From positions 5,461,012 through 5,525,011 of the forward strand of contig JAJEKV010000046.1 of the NCBI GenBank assembly GCA_021234155.1: DNA of 64,000 nt, written 5' to 3'. A model generated the notes under the pieces. It did not search any database and was not told the DNA's origin. It was given only the letters and a program-made list of their open reading frames with translations. Below are positions 1 through 11,699 of this stretch, piece after piece (positions within the stretch are counted from its first letter, which is position 1; each line of letters begins with the position of its first letter). The stretch comes from Isoetes taiwanensis (taxonomy: Eukaryota > Streptophyta > Lycopodiopsida > Isoetales > Isoetaceae). The position numbers and the translations under genes are program-made.

Positions 1-715
1 AAGTTGTTATAAGCTAGAGGCCAGTGTCTTATATTACCCAACGCCATCATATTTTAATCCCTGCTGTTGTCCAAACATATGGTTGACTCATATTTGTTTT
101 GTCCTGCAAGTGATATTTGGAATTTTTCTTAAACAAAACTTTGCGAATGATCTTTATACCTTTATGTCAGCATAGCATTGTTCAATTCAAAAGATGATGG
201 CTCTGCAGTGGATGTTATATATGCAGTTTGTGCAGCCTCAAGACCTTGCAATAAGTTTCCAGAAGAAGAAAGAGGGAAACAGATTTCAAATTGTTTGCCA
301 ATTGGAAACATAAATTTGTGCAGTTGCTTCACAACCATGTTCCAAGGTGCTTGCTGATCCTTAGACACAACATCTAAACCAAGTTTCAATTTGATAAGCG
401 TTCTGCTTTCTGCTGCTTAGATAGAACTGGACTGTTGCAGCAAGCTTAAATGTGTCCACAGAATTTACGTTTGCTCTACTGATCATCTACAAACTAGCAA
501 TTGCTGTACATGGGCATATCAGACATCGAGCTGCGTTCATGTCTACTAAATATTTTTAATGACCATCAGGATGTTGGCTGCTCCATTCCTTCACATAGGA
601 ATATGAGAAATTGGTTTATCAGATTTGTGATCTGCCACAAAATTGCAGAACAATCACATTATTTTTCATTTCATAATTTATGTTTATTTAACTTCCTCAG
701 TTGTTGTAGAACATT
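1..715. other. Intergenic, no gene seen
   Basis: Short AT-rich open frames are present on both strands, but none has a recognisable motif, a splice-supported extension or a family resemblance. I see no repeat longer than a few bases. Confidence 0.5.
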
Positions 716-724
716 GCTTTCCTG

Positions 725-960
725 CAAGGGGGATTCACTGTAAGTGCCATACAATGTGCCTAAGTGACTTGTAGGGGGGTTTTTTCGACCCATTTCCATA
801 CGTATACGAAAGAGGTAGGGGGGTTTTTTTGCCACTACTTGGGGTAAACTTTGTACGGAAGGGGTCGAATTTGCCTTTCAAGAAATCGTATACGGGGGTG
901 TTTTTGATCACCCTATGCACGCACATGGCATACCCCCCTTACTATAAGTGAACCCCCCGG
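725..960. mobile_element. Mutator-like MITE, 236 bp, with 9-bp TSD
   Basis: The ends are imperfect inverted repeats: the left begins CAAGGGGGATTCACT and the reverse complement of the right begins CCGGGGGGTTCACT. The element is flanked on both sides by the same 9 bases GCTTTCCTG (716-724 and 961-969). A 9-bp duplication with TIRs is typical of Mutator-like elements. The interior is rich in G-runs and T-runs and has no coding capacity, so it is a non-autonomous element. Family assignment rests on TSD length only. Confidence 0.75.
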
Positions 961-1740
961 GCTTTCCTGATGCTGAATTGGTGTTTGGTGTAGGCAGAAA
1001 CTTCACATTGTCCTCCTCACATTCTCTCAGCAATTCTCTCAACAACGATCTCAAATGGTAATGTGACATTGTTGACATCGTTTATTCATTTTCTTATAAT
1101 TATGCTGGATACAAGTTTTAGGAGGAAACCCAGTCAACTCCAACTTCAAGGCTGACCTTTTGGATGATGCCCATAATTTGGATTCTTTATTTTTTTAATA
1201 AAAGTGTCAAGACAATGCTCTATAAACGATGAAGGGTTCTCTATAACTTGCAGGTGAATATAAAGTTGTTTATGCATGTTTTCATAAGAACATAAGTAAT
1301 ATAAACATTTGAGCAGCGTGAGGTAAGTTGTACTGCATCAGGGTTTACTGATTTTGTTTGTGGAAATAATATGCGAGGCATTTTAAAGTTAATATTGAGG
1401 CTCAAGGAAAATGCCTAAATGGATCATTTGAGTATCCTGTTGGTTATTGATGAAGTTCTGTCAGGTAAGTATGAGTTTTTATCAATCAGAAGAAGTTGAT
1501 GATGATTTCAACAAGAAGATTCAAGTCTCAGAATATATTTGGATGGAAGTTTTGCATTTACAGAAGCAGCATTGTAGCAAATGGATATGTTGATCATTCA
1601 CTCTCATGTTATTATTCCATTGTAGATAAAGAACAAAAGTGATACAAGATTGGACATTTGTCACATGCAGTGCATGCTTATTAAAAGATACCTGATGTTA
1701 TAAAACAACATATAAGTGAGTATAACTTCAAACCATTGAT

Positions 1741-1942
1741 TTTGTTGATGTCAATGTTTTGTAGAAATGTCAAATTTAGCCTCTACAACTTTATTTTTAT
1801 CCAATTAGCTTCATTTAATGACATGTGCAATTTCCCAATTTTTTGTTGATGTCAACGTTTTGTAGAAATGTCAAATTTAGCCTCTACAACTTTATTTTTA
1901 TCCAATTAGCTTCATTTAATGACATGTGCAATTTTCCAATTT
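1741..1942. repeat. 101-bp tandem duplication, 2 copies
   Basis: Two head-to-tail copies (1741-1841 and 1842-1942) start at TTTGTTGATGTCAA and differ at only a couple of bases. This is a recent local duplication with no coding content. Confidence 0.9.
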
Positions 1943-2740
1943 TATACAATGTGGCTCGGGTATGTCCATAAGGAAATCTTGTGTGTAAATGGTTTTGATG
2001 TGGCTGGGATGTGCAAAAGGAAATTTTGTTGCGTAAATGGTTTTGATACTTTGTTAATTATATTGTAAGTACTTTGTACTTCTCCAGTTGTGATGTCTTA
2101 AATTTCGCTACACTTTTTATAGAGTCAAAACTATTTGAGTCAAAAGCAAAAAAAAGGGATGGAAAATTATTTTGCTCACGGGATTTTCACGTGTTCCTCA
2201 ATGTTATCTTCTTATTTAAAATGGGATGGCTTTGATTTTTGAGCATGCAGCGTTCCCTTCGGCAATAACTCTTTCATGTAATATTGTCATGTAGTATTCG
2301 TCTTAGTTGAAGTTAATTGTTTTGAACATAAAATTGTTCATATGTGCAGTTTTTAGAAAGCTTCTCAACATCTTCCATTTGGAGAGCATTTTGCAGCAAG
2401 AGGTGCATGTGGAGGGCAAGTAGAGACGGCCGATTTGGAAACCATAATGCTACTTATGTCTACGCAAATTAATTAACTACAGTCTCGCAAGAAATCTTAA
2501 CTTCCAATTCAGTATGTTTGTGACATATAAGAGGAGAAAAACCTAAGAATCTCATGCATAAATTCTACTTGCACTTGCAAATTAAAGAGACTTTAACGTT
2601 GACGACTTGAATTATGAAGGCACTCCAAAGGTGCAAGGTTGCTGTAATGATTCTGATAGTTTTGCGACGTTCCCCTAAAATACACGATATAAATACATAT
2701 ATTTTAAGGCCACATCACACGTTTCTAGTACCATTTTAAA

Positions 2741-2789
2741 GCTACTAGACACAAATACAAACTACTAGACACAAATACAAGCTACTAGA
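2741..2789. repeat. 20-bp tandem repeat, about 2.5 copies
   Basis: The unit CTACTAGACACAAATACAA repeats with 20-bp spacing and a partial third copy. Confidence 0.8.
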
Positions 2790-3374
2790 TCAAATAGAAC
2801 TCAAGCGACCTCATTAAGTATGCAATGATAACGACCAAGGCATATGCAAAGCCCACCACAGAGAACAAATGTGAAACTAAACGGAGCTAAGATTGCCATG
2901 CAAAAGAATTGTAATCTAAATGCATTTTTTCAAAAAAAAAAAAACTCAATTAATAGTCAAGCAAAGTAAACAATGTGGTAGAAAGCTCCATTTCTAAATT
3001 GCAAAATATTTCTGCTGTACCAATGGCAGCGTGCATCAATTTGCATGTAATTTGACATGAAACAACCATTTCGATTTACATGGTTAAGTGTTGTACCTGA
3101 TAGAACACGACCATGAACTTTAGCAAAGCTTCCATGGGTCTAAGCACAATATTGGGGGCAATTTTTGTCGCCATATAGGGTGTCTTTGGGGTGCTTTATG
3201 CCTTTTTCCTAATTTTAGGGTCCATTAACGAAGAAACGACATCGGCCTTAAAAAACTTCGAGCAAATTAAGGAGAGATCGGTAGCCCGCCAAGAATCTCT
3301 TCCCAAAATGTGGCTATCCCTCAAATTCCAGTTTGCATTTGTCAGATTATCTTTCCTTCTTTTTTTCAAAACAG

Positions 3375-6096
3375 ATGGATTTGGTTGAGCGGTATCTTTG
3401 CCAATTTCAAGCAAAGTTTGGGGATTCGGATCACGGAACTTATAGCAAAAGAGCTGGATTCGATCTTGAAGCTGATATACCAGAAATCTTGTTACAAGAA
3501 TTTGGGGCATCGAGTGTTGTGGTTGGAAAAGAATTTTCAATTTTAGGAGAGCGACCTTGAGTTCTTCCTTGTGATCATGTAGTTTCCCCAGAATTGCAAA
3601 GAAAGTCCTGGCGGCCATGCAAAGAAAGTCCCTGGCGGCCATAATCATTGTCCATGTATTCAAAGTGAAATGCAAATGTATCTCACCAAATATAGCTTGC
3701 GGGGAAAATAATGTACGCCAAAAAAGGATCTTGAGGAGGAAAAGAAGAGCGAGAAAGATTAGCACTTGAATCGATCCAGTCCTCACAGATTGGCCACTTC
3801 GAACCAAACAAAAGTTGGCAAAAGGTATTCGGATAATATTCATAATGTATGTAAGAATTTATTTCAAGATGATAGGGATGAAATCTTGGCAAAAACGGTC
3901 GGGGATTGCCGAAATTGGCATAATGGGACACAAGGAATTGTTTGCGATTAGGCAAGTTGTTGATAATGTGAAGAGCAGTCTTCAAACTAATAAGCTAAGA
4001 AGGAACGAGGATATGACACAAAGCGAGGTCATCTACTCTTGTAATGGTACATTAATAATGCTAGCAATAAGTCACGGAGTTGCAAAGACTTTAAACATAA
4101 AGAGAAGGACGTATCTTTGCTTTGGACAAGAGGAAAGCAAATTTGCAATTGGTGGGCCACGGTCCATGTTTAAGAGAAAGGATAGAAGTGACAAGCTCTC
4201 TTTTAAAGATCGGCGAAGATATATAGTTCTTGGGTTTGTAACACAAGAGTATCTCCCAACAAGAAACAAGTTGTGAAGCTTAGGAGAACCTCTGAAGGAG
4301 TCAAGAATTTCAAGCCATATAGGTTGCATCCCATCCACTTTTGGAAGAATCTCGGGGTTAGTGAACTTTGATATTAGTTTTGAAGTTCCTAGAATTGTCA
4401 ATTTACTTGCCACATTTGAAGATCGGACATATTTATTGAAGTCTAAATGTTATAAAAGTTTTTTGTGTTGGCTTGACGATGCGGGTTGTCTTCTACAAAA
4501 AAAGTTTGAGAAAGAAATCCCCGACATCAAAGTAGGTTTGAGAAGGTTTGAGTGCTTGAAACCTTTGTTTGTTAGGAGACTAAAAGATCGTGAAACTTGC
4601 ATGTGCATTTATCACATGAAGATGGTATTTGTGAGACAGGCATTGAATAGAATTAGAAGAGACATGAACACACATGGAACAAATTGTAAGTGCAAGTGTT
4701 CAATTTGTGGTGCTGGAGATCTTTGTGAAGTAAAGGAGAAGACTTTCAATAGTGTTAGTGAATTATGGAGGTCAACGGTATGTTCTAAGGCAGATGAGGA
4801 TCTTTGGCACAAAGCAAATTGTCTACAACTTGATTGCAGCTCATGTGGAATAAGAAAATTCAAAAGATGTCCACGGGAGAAGAGCGCTATTCGGACAATC
4901 GATTGGAAAAACTTTGAGAAGGTATGTACATTGTTTTCGCATTTGTATTCAATATTTGAAATAACATCTAACTTATTTAAACTAAATCAAAACTATGAAT
5001 CTGAGGCTAGCTGCAGTTAAAGAGACAATAAAAAGGAATGTGGGAAAGGATGGCTCCATCAAAGAGAAGACCAAGGATATCATGAGGCTAGTCTACAAAA
5101 CAACAACATTGAAAAGAATTCATGTCTCATGCTGATTACGTCACATGCGAGTTCATTCCACATAATTACACAAACTAGGTGGCAAGCGTAACAATTTAAA
5201 AATTGTCTTCAAACATTTCCAAAAGGTATCTTGTGGTTTTACGTTATAGATTTTGCCGAAATTTCTCCTTCAAAGTTCAACAAGAAATCCAAAGTATGCA
5301 TTGGCATAATGACCAATGTTCCATCCTAGTTCATATCACTTACGGACATGCCCAAGAATCGAAAATCCCACACATCAAGATTGGTGACATAAAATAGTGA
5401 AAAGAGACACATTTCTATATATCGGACGATAAGAAACATGACAGGTTTATTTGTCGGCATTGTTCGCAAAAAACCATCACGCGAGTTTTTGTTGAGCGAG
5501 GGAGTTAATTTGGCAAAACATGTGTTCAGTCTGATGGATGTGCCGCCGCAGTTCAAATCTTCTAGAGCTTTCTACTTCTTGGGAAGATTCTACAAGCTCA
5601 AGGGGATTAAGTTCTGTGGAACTTCTTTGCCACATCACATGGTAAAGGGGAGCATGATGGGGCCGGAGTCGTCATCAAAAGAATATTGACGAGTGAAATG
5701 CTTAAAAGGGACAGCACACCCTTAAGGGAATTAGAAGATGTTGTCAACTTTCTCAATTCCTATTTCAGAACAAAACAAACTTCAAAGGGATCAAACAAAC
5801 TTCAAAGGACCGCAACATACAAAGGTATTAGTTTTATTCCATAGTGTTGAGTCATTTAATATTGAAATTATTTCTTACACCCACAACCGTTTATTTTAGG
5901 TTCTTCTCGGCTTGTTAAGTTGGGTGATGTGAACGAGATTTGCCATATGAATGTGATACTTTAGCAGTACAAAAAGATTCACACAATTAGGCCTTACTGC
6001 CAAGACAAAGCCAACCGAAATGGCACATAGGCATCTATCATGCTTTTGCAGATTTTGTTGGAGAATTATGGTCTAAATGTAGACATGCATCTCGGC
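3375..6096 (+). pseudogene. Transposase-like gene, HGKG/DG family, decayed
   Basis: Fragments lie in order but in several frames. An N-terminal piece runs from ATG 3375 (MDLVERYLCQFQAKFG...) to 3560, followed by basic pieces at 3815-4276 and 4361-4920. The last contains a Cys/His cluster: TCMCIYHMK, then CKCKCSICGAGDLC about 30 residues on. A plausible intron starts at GTATGT 4921 and ends near CTGCAG about 5016. Further on are SDGCAA (5529 on), QFKS in another frame and HGKGEHDGAG (5638-5667). A second intron with GT...TTTTAG runs from about 5824 to 5898, followed by a tail containing LVKLGDVNEIC. The same motif order occurs at 55569-58596. I infer a DDE-like transposase whose conserved acids are the D of SDGC and the DG after HGKG; the superfamily name is unknown to me. 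Frameshifts near 5545 and 5620 and several stops make it non-functional as written. Confidence 0.65.
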
Positions 6097-6634
6097 TTGG
6101 AGATTATTCATTGTCAACCCCGTTCCTATGGTTTTGAGCGGGAATCACCCGGGCCCACCATGTACGCAGTATGAGGGGACAATCAATGAAAAGCGTAAAA
6201 ATGGTTGAAGTAGGTGATAACTTTGTTGTGAATGCAGAGGGAAGGAAATGATGAGAATGTGGATTTACGGGATAATCAAGTGCAATGAACCTAAACACAT
6301 TGTCCAAAGATGCATTTAAGGACTATTGGGGCTCTAAGTTCAACAAAGCAGGAGGTTGTCTTATCGGTAAATATTACAAGTTCATCCGGAGATGGTAAGT
6401 ATGAGTGTTAGACAATATGCCCGATGTAACTTTGCTATACACACCTTGTAGTTTGTGCAAAGGTTGAATTGCGGGCTGCACATGGTGAGAAGGGTGTGTT
6501 ACGCCTCTCGGGGCGATGCACATGAGCGGTTTATTGAGTATTTGCCTCCTCCCTCATCCCAGGGCACTTGCCGCTAGCCCCAAGATGAGAGGAGGATTGA
6601 TGCAGTGAAGTGAATCCATGCATAAATGTTAATA

Positions 6635-6712
6635 ATAACATTGTAAACTTGGGCATGTAATAGCCTTGTAAACTTGGGCATGTAACAGCCTTGTAAACTT
6701 GGGCATGTAACC
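6635..6712. repeat. About 26-bp tandem repeat, 3 copies
   Basis: The phrase TTGTAAACTTGGGCATGTAA occurs three times in succession, the second and third followed by related 6-7 base spacers. It lies between the converging genes of the element. Confidence 0.85.
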
Positions 6713-7056
6713 TGTTCATATGTTGTTTCAGACATTTTCTTCCATCAGTAGTAACAGAACCACATTGTAACCATTGGTTCAACCATTGTAACCATATTGT
6801 CAACAAAATTCAAAGTGTTTTAATATCAAGTGAATCTGGTTGTTCAAGTGTCTTTTTTCTATTGTTTTTCTTGTTGGGTGCCCGGATTGTCAACTGCCTG
6901 TATGGAGCAGCTGTATGAATTGAACAAGTGTTTAAGTAATGAAATTTTACAAGTAAACAAGTCCATTATTTCCTATCATCTTTGATCACTTGTATAATGT
7001 TTAAGTGTGTTTTGTGTTAATGTTTAAGTGTCTTCATTATTTCATGAAGTGAAATA

Positions 7057-7235
7057 ACTTGTGTTTTTCTATTGAGTTCAATAACTTGTGTTTTTTACTT
7101 GTGTTCAATAACTTGTATTATTTCGAGTTCAATAACTTCTGTTTGAGTTCAATAACTTGTATTATTTCGAGTTCAATAACTTGTGTTTGAGTTCAATAAC
7201 TTGTATTATTTCGTGTTTGTATTTGAGTTCAATAA
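7057..7235. repeat. Minisatellite based on GAGTTCAATAACTTGT
   Basis: About eight imperfect units of 20-27 bp, each containing GTTCAATAACTT followed by GTGTTT or GTATTATTTC. The array sits in the spacer where the two genes of the element converge and could contribute to transcript 3' ends, but no function is shown. Confidence 0.85.
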
Positions 7236-7701
7236 GTTGTGTGTTTCTATTGTCTTCTTTGTGTTTGTGTTTGTGTAATGTTTTAATTGCATTTTCAAAT
7301 TGTTCAATTCAATATTTGTCTGGTCTCGTGTTTCAAGTATTCCATATTCAAGTATTGCTAGCTCTCAAAGTTTCAATACATTTAACCTGTTGCAAACCAC
7401 ATTTTCATGAGGAAGACTGCAAACCACATATTCATGCAAAAAATGCTCACAAGTTTGACAACCATAAATATTTCATTCATTTGGAAGGCATTTACATTGT
7501 GAGATGTTCAAATTTGCTGCCTTTACAAAATAGGCAGTGCAAAAACATTGACATCGTGTCAATGGTTTGACATTCATCCTGTACAAAAAAAACATTGTAG
7601 TTCATGTCATTTGAAAAGGGATCTTCACTCTGCATAATAGTAACATGAAACTGAATTAACATACAAAGTTACAAACCTGGCAAGTTGCAAATATCAATAA
7701 G

Positions 7702-9520
7702 TTACAAACCTGGCAAGTGTAAAGAGATCTTCTTGTGTTTAACAAACTGTTCCAGTGTCATGGCTTCTTCATCACTGTCATCATCACGAGCATCAGCATC
7801 TTTGGCAGCAACAGATGGAATTGAAGATACTGCAACTTGGACAGGAACAGGTAGAGATGGAATTGGAGGTGCTTGAGCTGAAGGGGCTTCAACTAATGGT
7901 ATTACAACTTCGAGAGGAACATGAGGATATTCAAATGAAGGAGCCTGCACCATAGGAACATTGGCTTCCACCTGTGCTGAAAATGAAGGTGCTGGAACTA
8001 GAGGTGCTGAAGTTATAGGTGCTTCAAAGGTCTTTGGAACTAGAGGTGCCTGCGATTCTGAGGGCTTCGAAGGTCTTTGCGATTCTGGGGGCTTCAAAAG
8101 GTGCTTTGGAACTAGAGGAGTCTTTACATTTTCTGAGGGGCTTCAACGTGTCGCTGCGATTCTGAGGGCATCAACAATTGAAGGTTGCATAGCAAAGAAT
8201 TGTAGATCTTTGCTGGTTCAAACCACAAATTTGCAATCTGGCTAGAGTTGAAGGACTCAGCTTGGTTGCTTAAAGTATCATCTAACAACAGAAAATGATA
8301 ATTAGTATCTGCAATTTAGTAACACAACATTCTTTGAAATGAAATGTAGCACATGTATACACATTGGGGCATCATCTGTTGTAGGTTCTTCAAAGAATCC
8401 TTTGGTGTATTCTCCCCACATTTTTTCTTGGTAACCTCACGGCTGCTTACCTTTTGGTCCAGCCTTCTTTGTACTCTTTGGCTTATCGTAAGGTAAGTAA
8501 GTTAAAAATACAAACATAAATGACATTATTTTATAGCTAGTATATGCACTCACGAGAAAACTGCGGTATATGCTCACGTGCATTCCATTTCCTAGGTCTA
8601 CCTTTCTGAAATATTAGGGAGTTTCTTTTTGTCCACCTTCTTACGCAATTGGTAAGGATTCTATTACTATTGGTGCGGGTTCAGCCTCGAAAATCTGGAC
8701 TGTTTGATCCTTAGCGGTACAAGATTAGCATGTTCTTCTCCCTTCTTTTTCCTCTTGGCAGCAACTGCAAAAAACACAAGGCTGTAAGATTTATAAACTG
8801 CAATTAATAAAGACATTTATCAACATACTAACCTTTCTTGGGTGATGTCATAGACCTTGTTACACGTCTCTTGACCTTCACAGGTTCAGGTTCAGAGACT
8901 TGATCTTCCTCCATGTCTTCATCATCTTCTTCATGAGCAACAAGTTCTTCCTTACACTTGTTGGTAGGTAAAAGAATCCGGTAACCAAGCTCAACATATA
9001 ATCATGTGGGCACTTCACTCTTGCAAACTATGCAAAGAAGGTTCTCCATACAAACTTGGAAACAAAACAAGTGATACTTGTGTCCACATTTTAATTCAAC
9101 ACTAAATGTATAATCTGGATTGAATTCAAACCCACATACTTGACAACCAGAAACAAGATTAATCACTGTCAACTTACCAGAACTCGGTCTAATAATGCTT
9201 CTGCTAGCATAGTGCTCACGTAGGTGCTGCAAATGTTTAGCCTTCTCTTTGTATTCAGAAAAATCCAACATTTTGGCCTGCAAGGCATTGTTCAAACCTG
9301 ATAACTTCTCCTCCATTGCTTTACTGTTGTCAGCCTGTTTTTTCCTTTTCAAAATTGTGAGCAAAGACAAACCAAGATTAAATTCATCATCACAAAGCTT
9401 AGCAATACCAATATCCTCATCTGGAAAGTCTTCAACCATAAAAATTTTGAATATCACGTTTAACAATTTTAATACTCTTGGAAACAGAGGTTGCAGCCTC
9501 ATCAAAAACCTCGCAAGCAA
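7702..9520 (-). pseudogene. RING-like, acidic/proline-rich protein of transposon copy 1
   Basis: The 5' exon (9520 to 9002) encodes a coiled-coil-like stretch (KRKKQADNSKAMEEKLSGL...) and then a zinc-binding pattern: CQVCGFEF, about a dozen residues, CGHKYHLFCFQVC, LLCIVC. This resembles a RING finger (E3-ligase-type fold). The frame stops at TGA 9001-9003 but continues in the same frame through an acidic block (HEEDDEDMEEDQ) and a basic block (KVKRRVTRSM) to a clean donor (AAG|GTTAGT, about 8832), so this is a single nonsense change, possibly CGA to TGA. After an intron of about 67 bp come a Lys-rich exon and a Pro/Val/Ala-rich segment (8097-7702) ending in an acidic patch (DARDDDSDEE). The gene converges on 3375-6096 (+). 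The role in transposition is unknown; the homologue is at 59.5-64 kb. Confidence 0.6.
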
Positions 9521-10484
9521 GCCCTCATTTCTAATTTTCTCAATTTCAACCTCTTTGATTTCTTTACTGCTGAGAGACTTGATGGAATCTTCAAAGCTAA
9601 ATATTCAGCTTCTAAATAAGAGACACCCATATTAATATTCTCCAAAGTGTTTTATGCCTTTTGTTCCTATTTGAAATCTCAATTCTTTCAAAAGCAAAGG
9701 TAGCCCAATCCAACAAATACTTACTTGGGTTCGATTCGGCTCTTCTAGTGTCTTTGCCAAGCAAATGCAGGGCAAAATAGTTCGGCCTCATTGTTTTTCA
9801 AACCATCTTGATAAACCACGTTAATTAAATCCTTGAGGCGATGTTCAAACTCGGCCTAATTCTTGATACTTTTATCTTGTTGTCTTTCTTCACTTCCCAG
9901 TCCAAGCGTCAAGAAATCACCCACAGTGCAATCTGCCCAAGTTATAGTGCTTGGATCCTTGCCCTCAATTGCACAAGCCACGATATTCGACAAAGCTTCT
10001 TTGGGCTGTGTAAGCTTTCCTCATCACGCAAAGCAAGCATCATAAAAGTTAAATGCGATTCAAATTAAAAAGAAGAACAAAACAAATAAGTCTTGAATCT
10101 TGAATCTTTCTTAACTTCAAAGACAAACAGAAAAATCAGGAAGGATGACCACGGAGACATGGATTTTTACCTCTTGTATGGTAGGCGGCTTGCTTGGTTC
10201 TTTCTTGAGGCCGATCTTCAAATAAAACCTCTACGAGGGTTTGTACCAGTGTGCAACATCGAGGCGGGGCATGGCAATTATGATAAAGCACCGGTGATTC
10301 ATTGGCGACAAAAGATCATAGCTCGGGCCTCAAATCATAGCATGAAATCATAGGTCCCGCTTCACGCTGAAAATGTGCGCCAAAAGGATTTTAGGGTAAA
10401 GCAAGAACGCAATTGAAAAAAAAAAAAAAAAAAAAAAAAAAACTTCTTTAGGGGTCTTTGAAGGGTGCTTGCCATGCGCATTTT
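9521..10484 (-). other. Upstream part of the RING-like gene and TIR-proximal region
   Basis: No single frame stays open. The minus strand has short Lys/Arg-rich pieces that may be eroded 5' exons of the RING-like gene. A 25-base A-run (10417-10441) lies next to the right TIR. Confidence 0.35.
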
Positions 10485-10515
10485 TGCCCCCCAATATTGT
10501 GCTTAGACCCCCATG

Positions 10516-11587
10516 TCAAACCAATCCAATGATGTCACAATCATTGTTCTTTGATTTTGCTTTTGCTTTCTGGCTTATTGGAGCACCTGACTCAATTGAG
10601 TGCAGTCCACATAAAATGCTGTCAATAGTTAAATTCCTTCTCCTTCTAATGGACTCCACAGTGTAAGGACGAGGGACAACTACCTTCTTTATTCCCATAA
10701 ACTTTAGAGCTTCTTGAAATGACCTAAACAAAGCTCTATACCCTTGTCTACTAATGCCTGATGTATCACAATTAACTTGCACTTCGTCTGCATCAATCTT
10801 AGAAGATACTTCTTTTAAAACAATTTCTATGACGCTTTTTCGTAGGGAGAGATTGGTTGGATCATCCAACATGGACAAAATTTCTTCTTTCGTTGCAATA
10901 GTTTTGACAAGCTTCCCAATGTTGCTCCTCACTCCCTTCTTCTCTTTCTTGGTGTTAAGCACTCTCTTGATTGCATAAATCCTTCTCCTCGGATTCAATG
11001 ATTCAATTGGCTTTGTTTTCCTTTCCCTCTCTCTTGGACCTAAAGGTGTTTTATTTAAACGTTGCAATCTTTTCTCCAAAGTCTTCATCTTTCGGTCAGC
11101 TGCGTTGTACTTGCTTGCTAAATTTTTTAGTTCTCTATTAGTTTGATTCAAGATGAAATTTTTCAAGATAGAATCTTGCTGCATATGCAAGATTTCCTTC
11201 TCCAGCTTTTCTTTTTCAGATGCTAATTTCTTTTTCTCATCTGCCACTACGCTCATTTGCTGCTCTCTCTCTAAAATAATTCTTTGTGAATCTTGCAATC
11301 TACAACACAATTGTTGTATGTAATTCATCATGTTCTCACAATATTCTAACAAACCTGATTTTCCTTCACACACAAATTTTACAAGACTTGCCACTGAATT
11401 GAAATCTAGAAACTGACCTGTCATAGGATCTCTCGGATATATATCTCCCCTGTGCCCATATATCTGCATGCTTTGCACCCATGATTCTCAGAAGGTTCTC
11501 ATCCAATTTGGGCTTCGGTCCACCTTGTCTTCTTGACCAGCTTGGTGCATACTCCTTAGATGGTAAGGTGACCCGAAAATCTGCCAT
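10516..11587 (-). pseudogene. Coiled-coil protein of unknown function, frameshifted
   Basis: The likely start is ATG 11587 (MADFRVTLPSKEYAPSW); an in-frame ATG at 11698 gives a longer form. The first frame runs to 11366 and the second covers 11478 to 10516. They share sense across one shift near the GGGG run at about 11449-11453 (HADIWAQG then DIYPRDPMTGQF). Visible parts in order are a basic/Gly-Pro N-terminus, a Cys-containing middle, a long coiled coil (REQQMSVVADEKKKLASEKE...), a basic segment (GPRERERKTKP) and a helical C-terminal domain with SRQGYRALFRSF and ESIRRRRN. Total length is about 355 residues from the nearer ATG. The TGA stop is immediately outside the transposon TIR. The C-terminal domain looks transposon-associated, but I do not recognise the family. 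Indel error is a real alternative to pseudogenisation. Confidence 0.5.
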
Positions 11588-11699
11588 TGAATGTTTGCCG
11601 TAGAATGCAACCAAGAGCAAAAATCCTTTGGAGAAAAAATACTCTCCAAAGGAACAAAACTTGAAATGCGTAGAGGGAAAGGAAGGGGATGGCGCCATT

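Larger units (their letters stand above)
970..3132. other. AT-rich intergenic region
   Basis: No supportable gene. Apart from the 101-bp and 20-bp tandem repeats listed separately, there is an imperfect ~49-bp duplication at about 1949-2046 (shared phrase TAAATGGTTTTGAT). Confidence 0.5.
3133..10515. mobile_element. Two-gene DNA-transposon-like element, copy 1
   Basis: The proposed ends are inverted repeats of about 28-31 bp. The left end is 3133-3160 (CATGGGTCTAAGCACAATAT, then GGGGGCA). The right end, 10485-10515, reads the same on the minus strand apart from two or three extra G. The next ~40 bp inside both ends are also similar. The 7.4 kb interior holds a decayed forward transposase-like gene (3375-6096) and a reverse gene with a RING-like domain (9520 to 7702), converging on a minisatellite-rich spacer. 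CATG occurs at both outer edges but is palindromic, so a target duplication cannot be separated from the TIR. A 25-base A-run sits at about 10417-10441. The two-gene layout recurs at 55.5-64 kb. Confidence 0.65.

Noticed and set aside
7057-7235. CRISPR array
   Set aside because: Units are imperfect, spacers are short and themselves repeated, and the context is a eukaryotic transposon.
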